NCBI GenBank assembly: GCA_950295325.1 | Contig: OX485808.1 | Location: 7,258,501-7,322,500 of the forward strand | Reading direction: 5' to 3' | Source of the DNA: Polytrichum commune | Taxonomy: Eukaryota; Streptophyta; Polytrichopsida; Polytrichales; Polytrichaceae | DNA: 64,000 nt | Shown: positions 49,123 through 60,603 of the stretch, in pieces | How the letters are laid out: each line of letters starts with the position of its first letter | How positions within the stretch are numbered: position 1 is the first letter of the stretch | Notes under the pieces: generated by a model | The model's input: the letters and a program-made list of their open reading frames with translations, nothing else | What the model was told of the DNA's origin: nothing | The model's database searches: none | Program-made: the position numbers and the translations under genes

Positions 49123-49624
49123 TAGTCACTTCACACACGAGACTGAGAGCCCGAGACCATTACACTTCAAGCACTCTCATTGGTGGAAAAGGCGGAGCTG
49201 GTCCAAGTTCGCTACTTCACACTACGCTTGAGGGACGAACGGAGTATGTGAATGCAAGATGGATGTAAAGTCTGCATGGATTCCTACATGGCATCGAATG
49301 GATCGTGTTTCATGGTCACTTGGACTATTTTCAAAAACAACCACTTGGAGGTAGGTCTAACACAAAACCGGGAGACCATGGCATTCCGAACGCTCACAAC
49401 CGTTTATTTATTCTATTTTTATCACGTGCGAGGGCTTGCATGAATAGACATTCATTGAAATAGCATTTGGCTGAAGGCCCGGTCACATATGGCTTCACCC
49501 TACACTTGAGGATCCGTGACCACACTACATGATTTTGTAGGTGTGTTGGGACGGCCTTTGCACACTTTCTTTTGGGCTCTCACAATTTCATGGTCACGGC
49601 TCTTGGCTCGTGTGTGAAGTGGCC
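49123..49624 (-). mobile_element. MITE family D, copy 2 (inverted)
   Basis: This is the reverse complement of the 53562-54047 element: TCACTTCACACACGAGACTG at the left and GGCTCTTGGCTCGTGTGTGAAGTGGCC at the right, with matching interior (AAGGCGGAGCTGGTCCAAG, CTACATGGCATCGAATGGAT). The extreme left bases have decayed. Confidence 0.78.
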
Positions 49625-50103
49625 ATGAGCACTTGTGACCATTGCACTTCAAGCACTCTCATTGGTAGAAAAGGCGGAGCTAGTCCAAGTTCGCTTCACA
49701 CTATGCTTGAGGGACCAACGGATTAAGTGAATGCAAGATGGATATAAAAGCTACATGGATTCCTACATGGCATCCAATGGATCATGTTACGTGGTCACTT
49801 TAATTATTTTCAAAAACCATCTCTTGGAGGTAGGCTGAACACAAAACCGGGAGAGTATGGCACTGTGAAATCTCACAACAATTGATTTATTATATTTTTA
49901 TCATGTGTGAGAACCTTGCATGAATAGACATTCATTGTAATAGCATTTGGTTGAGGGTCAAGTCACATACAATTTCACACTACACTTGAGGGACCACAAC
50001 CACAATACATGATTTTGGAAGTGTCTTGGGACAACCTTTGGACACTTCTTTTGGGCTCTTACGATTTCACAGTCATGGCTCTTGGCTCATGTGTGAAGTG
50101 GCA
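49621..50103 (-). mobile_element. MITE family D, copy 3 (inverted, abutting copy 2)
   Basis: Directly after copy 2, the D interior restarts (CATTGCACTTCAAGCACTCTC) and runs to GGCTCTTGGCTCATGTGTGAAGTGG. The two copies appear to share the GAAGTGGCCATGAGCAC junction, with no spacer and no separate target duplication. They form a head-to-tail dimer. Confidence 0.75.
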
Positions 50104-50107
50104 TCGA

Positions 50108-50595
50108 GGGCCCCACTACACTAAAACTTGAAGGCCCTTCACCCGTGCTATACAAATTACATGATTGGTGAAGAAGCCAAGGACCTTCCAAGTTCACTTT
50201 ACACTAGACTTTGAAGGCACGAGGGGCCAAATAAATTCGAATGGATGAAAAATGTGTGTGGTGTCCTATGACATCAAGTGGATAATGTTCATGGTCTCTC
50301 AAATATTGTGTTAGGCCCATCAAAGAGAAGCTGGTCTAACGTAAAACTAGCAACCGTAGCAATCAATTAAATTGCCTTTGACTTCTAAAATTATTATAAT
50401 GCCATGGTGAAGACTTGAACATGTACATATGTTACAGTCCCTCAACATGGTTCACTTTCACGTTACATTGAGCTTAAGGGCCTATCGATTGCAGAATTGG
50501 ATTTTATTTTTTTCCCACCATACGGCCTTTGGTTGATTTTCACGGGCCCTTAGATTTTCATGGTCACGGCTCTTGGTCCATGTGTAAAGTGGGCC
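50108..50595 (+). mobile_element. TIR element abutting the MITE D dimer
   Basis: The right end TTGGTCCATGTGTAAAGTGG (then GCC, TTA) and the left end GGGCCCCACTACACTAAAAC form a weak inverted pair. The right-end interior (TTTTCATGGTCACGGCTC) matches the TIR of the 41.7 kb element. Only the right flank shows TTA. Boundaries are tentative. Confidence 0.5.
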
Positions 50596-51053
50596 TTAGG
50601 ATGGTGAGGCCGAGTCCACTATCTTGAATTTTATGTTGGCTTTACAATTGTCAACTATCGGACCCTAAGACCACCAATTAGGGTTGTTGACAATGGTGCC
50701 GCAAGCCCAAAAATCCCTTGTGCCTAAAGCATTGATGGCTTGGCAGCTGCCATGGTCTGGGTTCCTTCTAACTTAAGCGTTTCCCGAGCCCAAACTCCCA
50801 GAAATTCTTGCAATGGAGTTGACACATTAGTCATTAGAGAGTGGGCCTATGACGTGTCCTTTTTTTAAATATATAAATCGGAAATAGTAGACACTCACAT
50901 AACATTACTAGTCACCTACATTATGGCCTCTCTCCAAAGAACGAGGTTGCAATTTGAATACTTTGATAATGTACACGTGATTGTTGTAAAGTTCACAATG
51001 TAGAGCTTGAGTGCTCCCCATAAACATGGGATCTCGGAATCAAAAGAGAATTA

Positions 51054-51529
51054 GGGCCATTTCACACTATGGCGGTCCAAGTCGAGAGGCCGTGGGATTG
51101 AATGGCTAAATTTTGTTGAGAGTCCAAAGAAATGGGTTGAAAATAGCCAATAAATTATAGGAATCGGAGCCTTTGGTTAGGCAGAGTGTGAAGCCTCCAA
51201 AGTCCAAAGGAAGAAGGAGCATCCCACTTTATTCTCTGCCCAAAACAACCTCTCCAATCTAACGGCCAAGATCTTGTTAGTTTTTTTTTCCTTTTATGAA
51301 AAAAATTGATGGCCTCTGGACGATAGTTTGGGTTTCCATTCCTGTTCGACCCAAACTTCCTTCGAGAGTCCGTCGCCTTGGTAAAAAAAGACTTCCATGT
51401 AAGCATTTTGGAGAGCGATGGCCTTTGGACTTTGGCCTCCAGTGTGAAGGGTCGAGAAGCCGAATTCTTTGTTTCTTGCAATATGATTGGTGGAAATCGA
51501 CAGCCTTCGAACACAGTGTGAAGCGGCCC
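51054..51529 (+). mobile_element. 476-bp MITE, GGGCC-type ends
   Basis: The ends GGGCCATTTCACACTATGG and (reverse complement) GGGCCGCTTCACACTGTG form a TIR. The flank is TTA at the left and TCA at the right. Inside, a second inverted pair (GCAGAGTGTGAAGCCTCCAAAG / CTTTGGACTTTGGCCTCCAGTGTGAAG) is present. Overlapping open frames at 51155-51664 are by-products of this palindromic structure. Confidence 0.7.
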
Positions 51530-53555
51530 TCATACTCATGTGACACATGGTCTCAAGTAACACGACGAAGATGTTGTGTTAGTTATGTATTCTCAATGAA
51601 GTACAACGTGCAAAATCATGAGGATGAATTAATAAACGGATACGTTGATCATGTAATAATGTAGTTGTATTAAACAACATGAATTCAAGTAACGATGAAG
51701 TGCTTCTTATCCGTATGCTTTGTGAGTTAGCTTTCACAAGTTTAAGCCTTTATTGCCCCCGTTGACCCAAACATGGTCACCTTTTGGTCGGAATATATTC
51801 TAGACTGCCATTTCATGTCATCATCTCACTCTCTCTTGCTAACACACATACTTGACATGAAGATTTTTGTATGTTTCAAGAACATATAGGTGTAAAGGTT
51901 CAATAGATTTTGGTTCACTTTGAAGGAGTAAGCTTACATTGTTTCGATGTGCATTTGATGCTCATACTAGGTCATTAAGACGTTGTTTCTTACATGATGG
52001 TATTACCCATAGTAAATATCAATTACTATCTTTCTACACCATTTATGGTATTCAATGTCGCGTGCACTATTTGCAAAGGGCCTAAAGTAGATGCCTCGAG
52101 GTCTTAAAGTGTCGTATTTGCTAATTGTCAATATGATACTATTTGTTATCTAAGAAGTTTCTTAAAGTGCAAATTGATTACATTAGGACATTTAATGTAG
52201 CAAATTGGGATACTAGAGATGATAGTTTTGCATTCTAGTATGCAAGGAGAAGATAGTATTCAACATACTAATGGTAAGTGTCATGAATTTGCATTTTAAC
52301 ATGCAAGAGGGAGATATTATTGACAATACTAATACCGAGTGTCACTTATGTACACCTCATGCCACTTTTAGTCAACTCGTAGATCATTGTGTAACATAGG
52401 CATACACCCCATTAACATTATCGAACATGCTGATGCCAAGATGTCTAGTAAGCGCACTTGAATGCCAAGTGTCATGAGGTGACACTAATAACGAAGTTGA
52501 TTGTTAGTGTAATCTAGCAGGCAACACAAAGTAGGTTAAGTAACACTATTACACATGTGACACTAAATACCATAAAAATAGTATGGCATTTGGACAACAC
52601 CCCGAACCAAACACCATCACAATTATTGAAAACAAGATATCACGATGAACTTATCAAATGTCAAACTTAAGTGCTCCACCATCAAGTCCCTTCACCATAA
52701 AGAAACAAACATGAGCCTTCGTTGCACCTATGTCACATTGAGGGAGTGCCTACCCAACCAAACATGGTAATGTCAAAGGATGGAACATGTCAATAAGGTA
52801 GACTCAAGGTAGATGGTGCTAACCATCGTTGTAAGCGTTGAGCATGTATGTTATTATTGATATATTTAACATGCATAAATGATCACGGCTAGCAATTGTC
52901 ATGGGATTCCAATGCACCAAAGTTTGTCCTCTGTGTGCAAAAGGGGGAAAAAGCTATAAGGATTCCGAATTATGTTGCTTAATGACCCAAAACTAACACA
53001 TGAAAGATGATGGACATTCTCAAATTTAATATGTACTTAATTAGAGCACGACTAGAGCTATCCATCAAGTAACGCAGATAAAACCATGGGTTTAGTCCCA
53101 AATCATGAGTTTATGTGAATATACACAAAATCACCCGAGTTTTTCTTAATGGTTAGATAACCATATAAAAAGAGTGGTGTTGGACTTATGGAAAACCATC
53201 TTTTTAGCTTGTATTTCTAGGATGGGTGGGCCAAGCTAGCTTTGCATAGGCCAATATGGGATTTAGAGTAATGGGTCTCATGCATGCCCTCTTTTAGATC
53301 CTAAAATTATCTCAAATTTTTTTGAGGTGAAGAAAAGAGGTCCCAAAAATTTCACCTGACTTTCAAAATAGGGCCCGATACATAACGAGCTAATGAGCTC
53401 TTAATGGGAACTTTTCTCAAAGAAGGATCAAATCCAAGGTTTTGTCCCTCTTTGACGGACTTTACACATAACTCTATTGTGCAAGATTCCAAGGTCTCGA
53501 CTTAGTTTTGGGTGGCCCAATGTTGATTTTAGCACTATCTATTGGTTGATTCTGG
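51530..53555. other. gene-free stretch with repeat S copy 2
   Basis: About 52222-52350 contains a short tandem duplication (CATTCTAGTATGCAAGGAG / CATTTTAACATGCAAGAGG). About 53040-53480 is the inverted partner of the repeat at 19695-20500. No gene is recognised. Confidence 0.5.
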
Positions 53556-53561
53556 GTTTTA

Positions 53562-54047
53562 GGGCCACTCCACACACGAGCCGAGAGCCATGACCATGAA
53601 ATTGTGAGAGCCCAAAAGAAAGTGTCCGAAGGCCGTCCCAACACACCTCCAAAATCATGTAGTGTGGTCACGGATCCTCAAGTGTAGTGTGAAGCCATAC
53701 GTGATTGGGCCTCAACCAAATGCTATTTCAATAAACCTCTCTTCATGCAAGACCTCACACATGATAAGATAGAATAAATCGATGGTTGTGAGCATTCCGA
53801 GTGCCATGGTCTCCCGGTTTTGTGTTAAGCCTACCTCCAAGATGTGATTTTGAAAAATAGTCCAAGTGACCATGAAACATGATCCATTGGATGCCATGTA
53901 GACTTTACATCGATCTTGCATTCACATACTCCGTTGGTCCCTCAAGCGTAGTGTGAAGCGAACTTGGACTGGCTCCACCTTTTCCACCAATGAGAGTGCT
54001 TGAAGTGTAATGGTCACGGGCTCTCAGTCTCATGTGTGAAGTGGCCC
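53562..54047 (+). mobile_element. MITE family D, copy 4 (intact, 486 bp)
   Basis: The ends are GGGCCACTCCACACACGAG and (reverse complement) GGGCCACTTCACACATGAG, with exact TTA on both sides (53559-53561 and 54048-54050). This is the best-preserved D copy and the reference for the nested and tandem copies at 43.9 and 49.1-50.1 kb. Non-autonomous, PIF/Harbinger-like. Confidence 0.88.
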
Positions 54048-54050
54048 TTA

Positions 54051-57000
54051 GTTGCAAGGATACATGGCTAGGCTTATTTGGAACGGCCATTAGCAACCTA
54101 GACCTCGGAATTAAGGTTCTCTTTAGTAGATTTGAGACAAGTAACCACACATTTAAGAACATCACCCTCCCCATCACACCATTCATCCGTGATGATTAAA
54201 GCAACAATTTGAACTTTATCTCGCAAGATTAAGATGCTTTTGAAAACTAGCTTGCCATCGTCCATAAAATGAAGTGCGTAATGTTATAGGTCAAATGCAC
54301 TTCATTATTGAGATAATAAACCTCCCTCATGGAATCATATCGAGTATGGGATATGTTTTTGGAAGGAAACTCAATCAACACTAAATATCAAATGAGACTT
54401 AAATCTGAAATTACCCTGAAAAATAAAGAATAGGTATAATTTTCTGTAATTTTTCATACAACAATGTTCATTTCAATGTTAATATGATGTTATTTATTTA
54501 TTATTATTATTTTGGGATCAAAGTTTGGGTGGTATTAGGTTCAAATACAGCTCATACACACATCACCCTAGTATCATTCATTCACAAAGTCAAGACATCC
54601 ATCCATACCAATTCATCCACTGGCCCTTTGAAGCCTTCTTCCCTAAAGCTCAAGCTCTCCACGAATGGGATTCCAAAATAGACAAAACTCTAGTAAATCG
54701 GAGTATTTGCTACAATCGCACTAGTAATTTGCTGCAATAAACATTATTAGCATTGGCATATAACATTATTCAGCTGCATGGTTGTGTTTCATTCTATATT
54801 TAGCATCTGACATGGGCCTCCGCTATCTTACTTTATGGGAAGAAACTCAGAAAATAAGAAGAAATTGATGCCGACATGAATAATGAATAATGCCGGTATG
54901 AATAGTAATAATGTTATGAATAATGTCGGTATTTTCAATGAATAATACTAGGATGAACAATGTTTCATTTGAATAATACCAGGCTAAACAATGTTTCATG
55001 CGAATAATGCCGGGATGAACAATGATTCTTGTGAATGACGAGTATATAACTCCACCCGAGTTTCCAAGTGCAAGCTTGGATGTATGAATAGTAAAAGAAT
55101 ATTCTAACTTTGTTTGGGGGCGCCACATAATATAGTTGACATATTACAAGGTCATGGAATTGACCCACATGGTTCAATAAATTATATTCAATAGCAACAT
55201 CGACATTAATTTTCGCAATCACTACAAGCCTCGTGGCACTATTGATATATAGTGCTGAGTGGCGCCGTCTGTGTCTATTTATTTTTCTTCCTCCTCAAAT
55301 GACCCAACAAAATTAGTCCATTAACTCCTAGTGCATTTCACATTTAATAACTTTGCGGGCTACCCTCTCTGGAGTTACTTACATGTGTAAAGTGCACTCA
55401 TATTAAGAATTCTAAAAGACAAGGACCTATGGATTTGTTGGCTCTATCATATGGACAAAAGACCCAGGGTGTGGTCTTTGAAATGGGCCAAAGTTTGGTA
55501 GCCAACCAAAAACCAATCACATATAATGTTAGTAACTCACTCTTCAAGTGCAGTCCAATTGTAAGTAATTGTTGATGTAAAGTGGTCTCTAAAAGAGCCA
55601 AAGTTTGGTCTTGGTCGGACAACCAACCCAAATGTGCTCATTTGTGGAAAATATTACTAGGGCAGAGCACTCTTGGGACTAGCCACTTATTTCTTTTGTA
55701 TCTTGCCGCCACATTACAATGTCAAATCTCTTGATGGGACATTCCTTATTCCAACCCCCTCACCCCTCACCCCTTTCCCTTTTCATGGATCTTTTGTACT
55801 TCAATATCTTCACATACGGCAAGGGTATGGAGATAGAGGGGTTGGGGGGGGGGGGGGTTTGATATCCAAAAGTAAGGGTAACACCCAGTCTCTCAACCCT
55901 TATCTAATCCAAATTGTTTCACGATCCCTTATGAAGAAGCAAAACATAAAGGGAGTGAATACTTATTGAAAGGTAGGCATTACATCCTATCATGTAACAT
56001 GGAGACTTTTGGGCAATATAGACAAATGGGCTCATATTCACGTTGGTGACAACACTTATGGTATGATATGTCATGTTATGCTTCCTTCAAAAAACAAAAA
56101 TTCAACATGTTGTTTTGCTTTGATTTACACATTGTTATGAGCACCACCATTGTATCATCCATCCACCCCAATTCCTTCATCCATGAACCAAATAGAATGT
56201 CTATCCACACCACCACGAGCACCCTCCCCCCCTTTTCCAAAGCTCTCCTTCCCATATTATGGTTACTTAAATGGACATGCGACCTTGCACCATGCATATT
56301 GCATGGTCAAACTAAGATCATACCCAACATGCGTACTCATTCTAACCATACCATGCATATAACTACCAGTGTATACCCCGACAATAATTAACCATAGTAA
56401 CCCCACACCCACCCACATCTTATAATTCATAGAATTCACCTTATGCCATGATAGATTATTGACAACGACCATCATAAAGAAACGTATAAAATATGAACCC
56501 CTCATAAACACCCTTAGAGATGCAGGTTGGAAGATGAACCCCATCAACACCATCATCATGCATTGTGAGGGGCAATTCATGAACTCTCAATCAACAAATT
56601 GAAACACCTTATAACATCTCCATAAGAGGTCAAAAGACCAATGAGACATATACACCAAATAACCATCAAATATCTCACATACTTAAGCCTCGACAAATGA
56701 AAAACTAGACAATAAACAAACTCCTGTGGAATCACCGTAGTACTAAATCCCCCCCCCCTCCCCACTCCTCACTTTTAATATTAATTTGTAAATTTTAAAA
56801 CTTAGAGTCCACCTCATGAAAGGGAGGCAATATCTTTATCTTAACTCTTGGTGAAACATGATCAATGTAAGGGAAAACAATCTCCCATTTACATCAGTGC
56901 ATGAACACATACATTTATTCAATTATATATTGGTAATAATGAAGCCATTGGAAGATGATGTCATAGGAGTAATAGGATGGTTCATTAAGGCGATATCCTT

Positions 57001-57126
57001 ACCATAGCACTTGGTAAAACATGACCAATGTAAAGAAGAACGGTCTCCCATTCACTACGTTTAGTTTGTCAATTTATTGATGACAAAAGAGGCCATTGGA
57101 GGCCGGTCACTTGTGGGAGTGATGAG
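54051..57126. other. gene-free stretch upstream of uL3c
   Basis: It contains a short tandem repeat at about 54870-55040 (AATAATRCCRGGATGAACAATGTTTCAT, period about 31), a 14-base G run at 55844-55857, and a tandem duplication of about 160 bp at 56825-57120 (GGTGAAACATGATCAATGTAA / GGTAAAACATGACCAATGTAA). A repeat with CATCCATCCATACCAATTCATCC occurs near 54593, 56157 and 57178. No gene is recognised. Confidence 0.55.
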
Positions 57127-57172
57127 ATGGGACGGATGAACGCATCACCCTGGTATATGTCATCTACATTTG

Positions 57173-57285
57173 AAAAACATCCATCCATACCAATTCATCC
57201 GTCCGGGAACTGGATAGAATGCCTATCCACACCACCACGAGCAGCCCCCCCTCTCCGAAGCTCTTCTTCCTTAGAGCTCAAGGTC
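57173..57285 (+). repeat. CATCCATCC repeat copy next to the uL3c leader
   Basis: It shares CATCCATCCATACCAATTC, an ATAGAATGYCTATCCACACC block, ACCACGAGCA and a CCRAAGCTCTYCTTCC block with the copy at 56150-56245, and partly with 54593-54665. It ends about 85 bases before the uL3c start codon, so it may supply part of the promoter or 5' leader. Confidence 0.65.
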
Positions 57286-57370
57286 ACTCATCAAGGAACA
57301 ATCGGATTGCAGACAATTCGCTGTCGCTGCAATTGGATTGAGATTTGTGGTGCATTGAGAATTTGCAGCG

Positions 57371-59083
57371 ATGGCAGCAGCGGCATCAATCTCCGCGGTC
57401 GCTGCGAGCCTCACAACACTCTCGCTGAACGGCGCCAACGCCAATTCTTCTTCCTCCTCTGCTTCCTCGTCGCAGCGGACCGCAATCCCAGCCTTCCATG
57501 GCCTCAAGGCGACCGCATTTGCAAACCCTAGCGGCAGCGTCAGCCTCCACGAGCGAGTGGCCGCGCAATGCGTGACAGTGGGCGCTTCGACCGGGGCTTC
57601 ACATGGCGTGGTGACAATGGGGCCGTTGGAGGCCGGAGTTGGAGTGATGGGAACCAAGATGGGCATGATGACCGTGTTCACGGAGGACGGCAAAGCGGTT
57701 CCCTGCACGGTGGTGGGATTCCACGAGGGTAACATTGTGACACAAGTGAAGACCAGCGCTACGGATGGTTACACCGCGGTGCAGGTCGGGTACCGGAGGG
57801 TTAGGGACCGGAAGCTCACTAACCCTGAGCTTGGTCACTTGAAGAAGGCTGGGGCCATCCCCATGCGCCATTTGCAGGAGTTTCGTGTGCAGAATGTGGA
57901 GGGGTTTGAGCCTAACCAAATTCTCAACGTCGAGGAGATGTTCAAGAGCGGTGACCTTATCGACGTCGTGGGCAACAGCATTGGAAAGGGGTTCCAAGGT
58001 TTGGGCTCTGGACCTTAACCCTATCTTTTCTCTTTGTTTTTGTTATGTTTTTTTGTTTTTTTCCGTCACTCGGGGTTTTGGTTGAGGTTTGCTGAGAGGA
58101 GTGGTGGTGGTTCTGGGGTTTTGATGGTTTTGGTGGGATCTAGCGCGTTGGTGGATTTTGCTGTTTGTTGGCATGTTGGTGGAGATGTGTTTTGGGTGAG
58201 GTGAGGTGGAATTTTGCAAAAATGAGCATCTATCACTTCCCAAATTTCTGGTGGCCTGTGGTGGATTTCGAGTGCACATTGTTGTGGAGATGTGTTTCGT
58301 TTGGGAAGGTTGAATTCAAAAAATGAGAGGACCTCTCCATCGCCCTTTTCTCAGCTTGCATGTGGTGGATTTTAGCTGCACATTGTTGTGGAGATGTGTT
58401 TGGGTAAGGTGAAGTTGTATTTTACAAATGGAGGACCTCACCACCTCCCAATTTTTCTGCTGGCATGTTGGTCTGAGGTGGATTTTAGCTGCAAGTTCTT
58501 GTGGAGATCTGTTTTGGATTTGGTGAGGTTGAATTCAAGTAATGAACACCTCATCACCATCCTAAACCTTTCTTTTTTCCCTTGTTTCTTCATTGTCTTT
58601 GTGGGAGGCCTCACAAATGGAAGGAGTGGTTTGGGGGTTCTGATTTCTTTTGGTGGCAACTGGTACATTGAGGTGCACATTCTGTGAGATGTTTATTTTG
58701 TTTGGTGTTGTTGAATTTACGAAATGAGCACCTGATTGGGCACCGTAAATGTCAGTAACCTGATTCTTGCAATTTGGTTGTTGGTGTGTATAGGTGGTAT
58801 TAAGAGACATAATTTTGCAAGGGGTTTAATGACTCACGGTTCCAAGTCGCACAGACAGCTTGGTTCCATTGGAGCCGGAACAACACCCGGACGTGTCTAC
58901 CCTGGAAAGAAAATGCCCGGGCAGATGGGAGGTGGAAGAACAAAGATTCGCAAGCTAGAGATTGTCAAGGTTGATTCGGAGCTTCGCGCTCTATTAATTA
59001 GAGGTTCTGTTCCCGGTAAACCTGGAAACCTTCTCCGAATTACTCCAGCCAAAATTGTGGGCAAGAACATCCCTCTGAATTAG
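57371..59083 (+). CDS. RPL3 (plastid, uL3c): 50S ribosomal protein L3 (uL3c), chloroplast-targeted, two exons
   Basis: Exons are 57371-57998 and 58794-59083, joined across a GT-AG intron in phase 1 ([10 protein letters not shown]), giving 305 residues. Residues 1 to about 75 are Ala/Ser-rich, low in acidic residues, and read as a chloroplast transit peptide. The mature part begins near [21 protein letters not shown] and carries the bacterial-type L3 signatures: [52 protein letters not shown] and [13 protein letters not shown], whose Gln corresponds to the loop that reaches the peptidyl-transferase centre. The protein binds 23S rRNA early in plastid large-subunit assembly. Cysteine and length are normal for the family. 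Without splicing the frame stops at 58018. Essential housekeeping gene, no sign of damage. Confidence 0.97.
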
Positions 59084-60603
59084 ATTTTCAGTTTAGTACT
59101 CCTGCATTTTGGTAGGTCTTATTGTTGAATGTAATTCTATATGGAGTAGGTTTGTGAGGTCTGAACCTCACAGGGACAAGAGAAAAGAGAGTTGCATTAG
59201 CTACCCTGAAGGTGTCTGTATTTTCTCTTATTTAGAGGGATGCCCTCCAAGAGGCTTTTGTTGCAGTCTGATAATCTAGGCAAAATTGATTCACAGCAGA
59301 CACATGACTCAAAACAATTTCTGGGAGACCTGACCATGTTATCAAGGTTACCAAATATCTTTCTTTTGCACACCCCTGGCCTCTTCAAAAAAAAAATCCT
59401 CACAGCAGGATAAGTAGGCTTATTAGGTGTAAGGAGTGTTATGCAGATTTTTTATTGCACCTATAAATTGGCAGATGTTCCATGTACTCGCATGGATGTA
59501 GCCTCTTAAGGTCTCTGGTAAGTATAGGTCAGAATGAAAGGCTTCCGGATAATGTCATCTGATAGTGATTGAATGAATCATAACACAACAGAGAATATGT
59601 TGTCTTACGATTGTAGGAGTTATCAGAATTTGAAGTGATTGGTATCCATGACAGGCAATGTTGGTCTTGAGACTATAGACAGGCGGTTGGATTTGTGAAT
59701 TTTACAAAATTTGTTTCCCTTGCCTACCATGATTCTCTGATATTAGCATCTGCCTACATGGAGATTGGAAAGAAGCACTACACCAAGATGTCAGTGCATG
59801 TCTTTGGTTTTGACACTTCATCTTTTGGATACCAAAATTTCTGGCATCTTGGAACATCACTTCTTTTCCTGTGCATGGTTCTTCTCTCTGCAATGTGGCA
59901 ATATACATCCACCTGTGCCGAAAGGGATATATTGGCATCTAGGTGTGAAGATAGTCAAGAAAATGAACATGAGAGGGAAGATCATTAACAGGTAAGAAAA
60001 TAAATAGGAAACATTCTTGGAGTTGGCAGCAGCTTGGTTAGAGTTCTAGTCTGCACACCTTCCCATACTTCTTGCTATTGACTGTAGTCATGATTATATT
60101 CCAGCTCCAAAAGGCGAGTTGTTTTCGCTACTGAAATTGAAGACAGTTTATTTGTGTCTGAATATATCTTCTAAATTATCTTTCGTGTAAGTCAGTAGAT
60201 GTAACCAGTGCAGTAAATTTCACAGCTTTTCAGGTGTTTTAGTTTTTGCTTCTGTTGTGGTTTCGATCCTGTACTGCCAAGGTGTAGGAAACTAGAATCA
60301 ACTAGAGTTGAATGAGTTTTCTAGCATTGTAGAAATCATCAAGTGGCAAATGTCCACCAATTCTGGCCAGATCTCAGCCCAGCCAGTATCATGTCACTAC
60401 ATACAGATGTGAGAGTCACTTGTTTGGAGAGTCCATAAATATAGACTGAAGATTGGTCTTCATTTATTGCGACCAATTAACACACTCAACATACTCCGTG
60501 CCCTAAAAAGTGCTAGTGAATCTGATTAACTATGAAGAACTTGTGAAGATGATGAGTAGTACAAAGTAAGAGCTGCAACTGTATATAGTTTGTCAGATCA
60601 AAG
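59084..60603. other. spacer between uL3c and the NEK gene (convergent)
   Basis: This contains the 3' untranslated regions of uL3c (+) and of the minus-strand kinase gene. Open frames at 59695-59995 are short and show no motif, so none is called. Confidence 0.5.

Noticed and set aside
51155-51664. Several overlapping 80-120 codon frames
   Set aside because: They arise from the inverted-repeat structure of the MITE at 51054-51529.
59695-59995. Frames with a hydrophobic stretch downstream of uL3c
   Set aside because: Short, overlapping, and in the convergent 3' region between two genes; no homology recognised.
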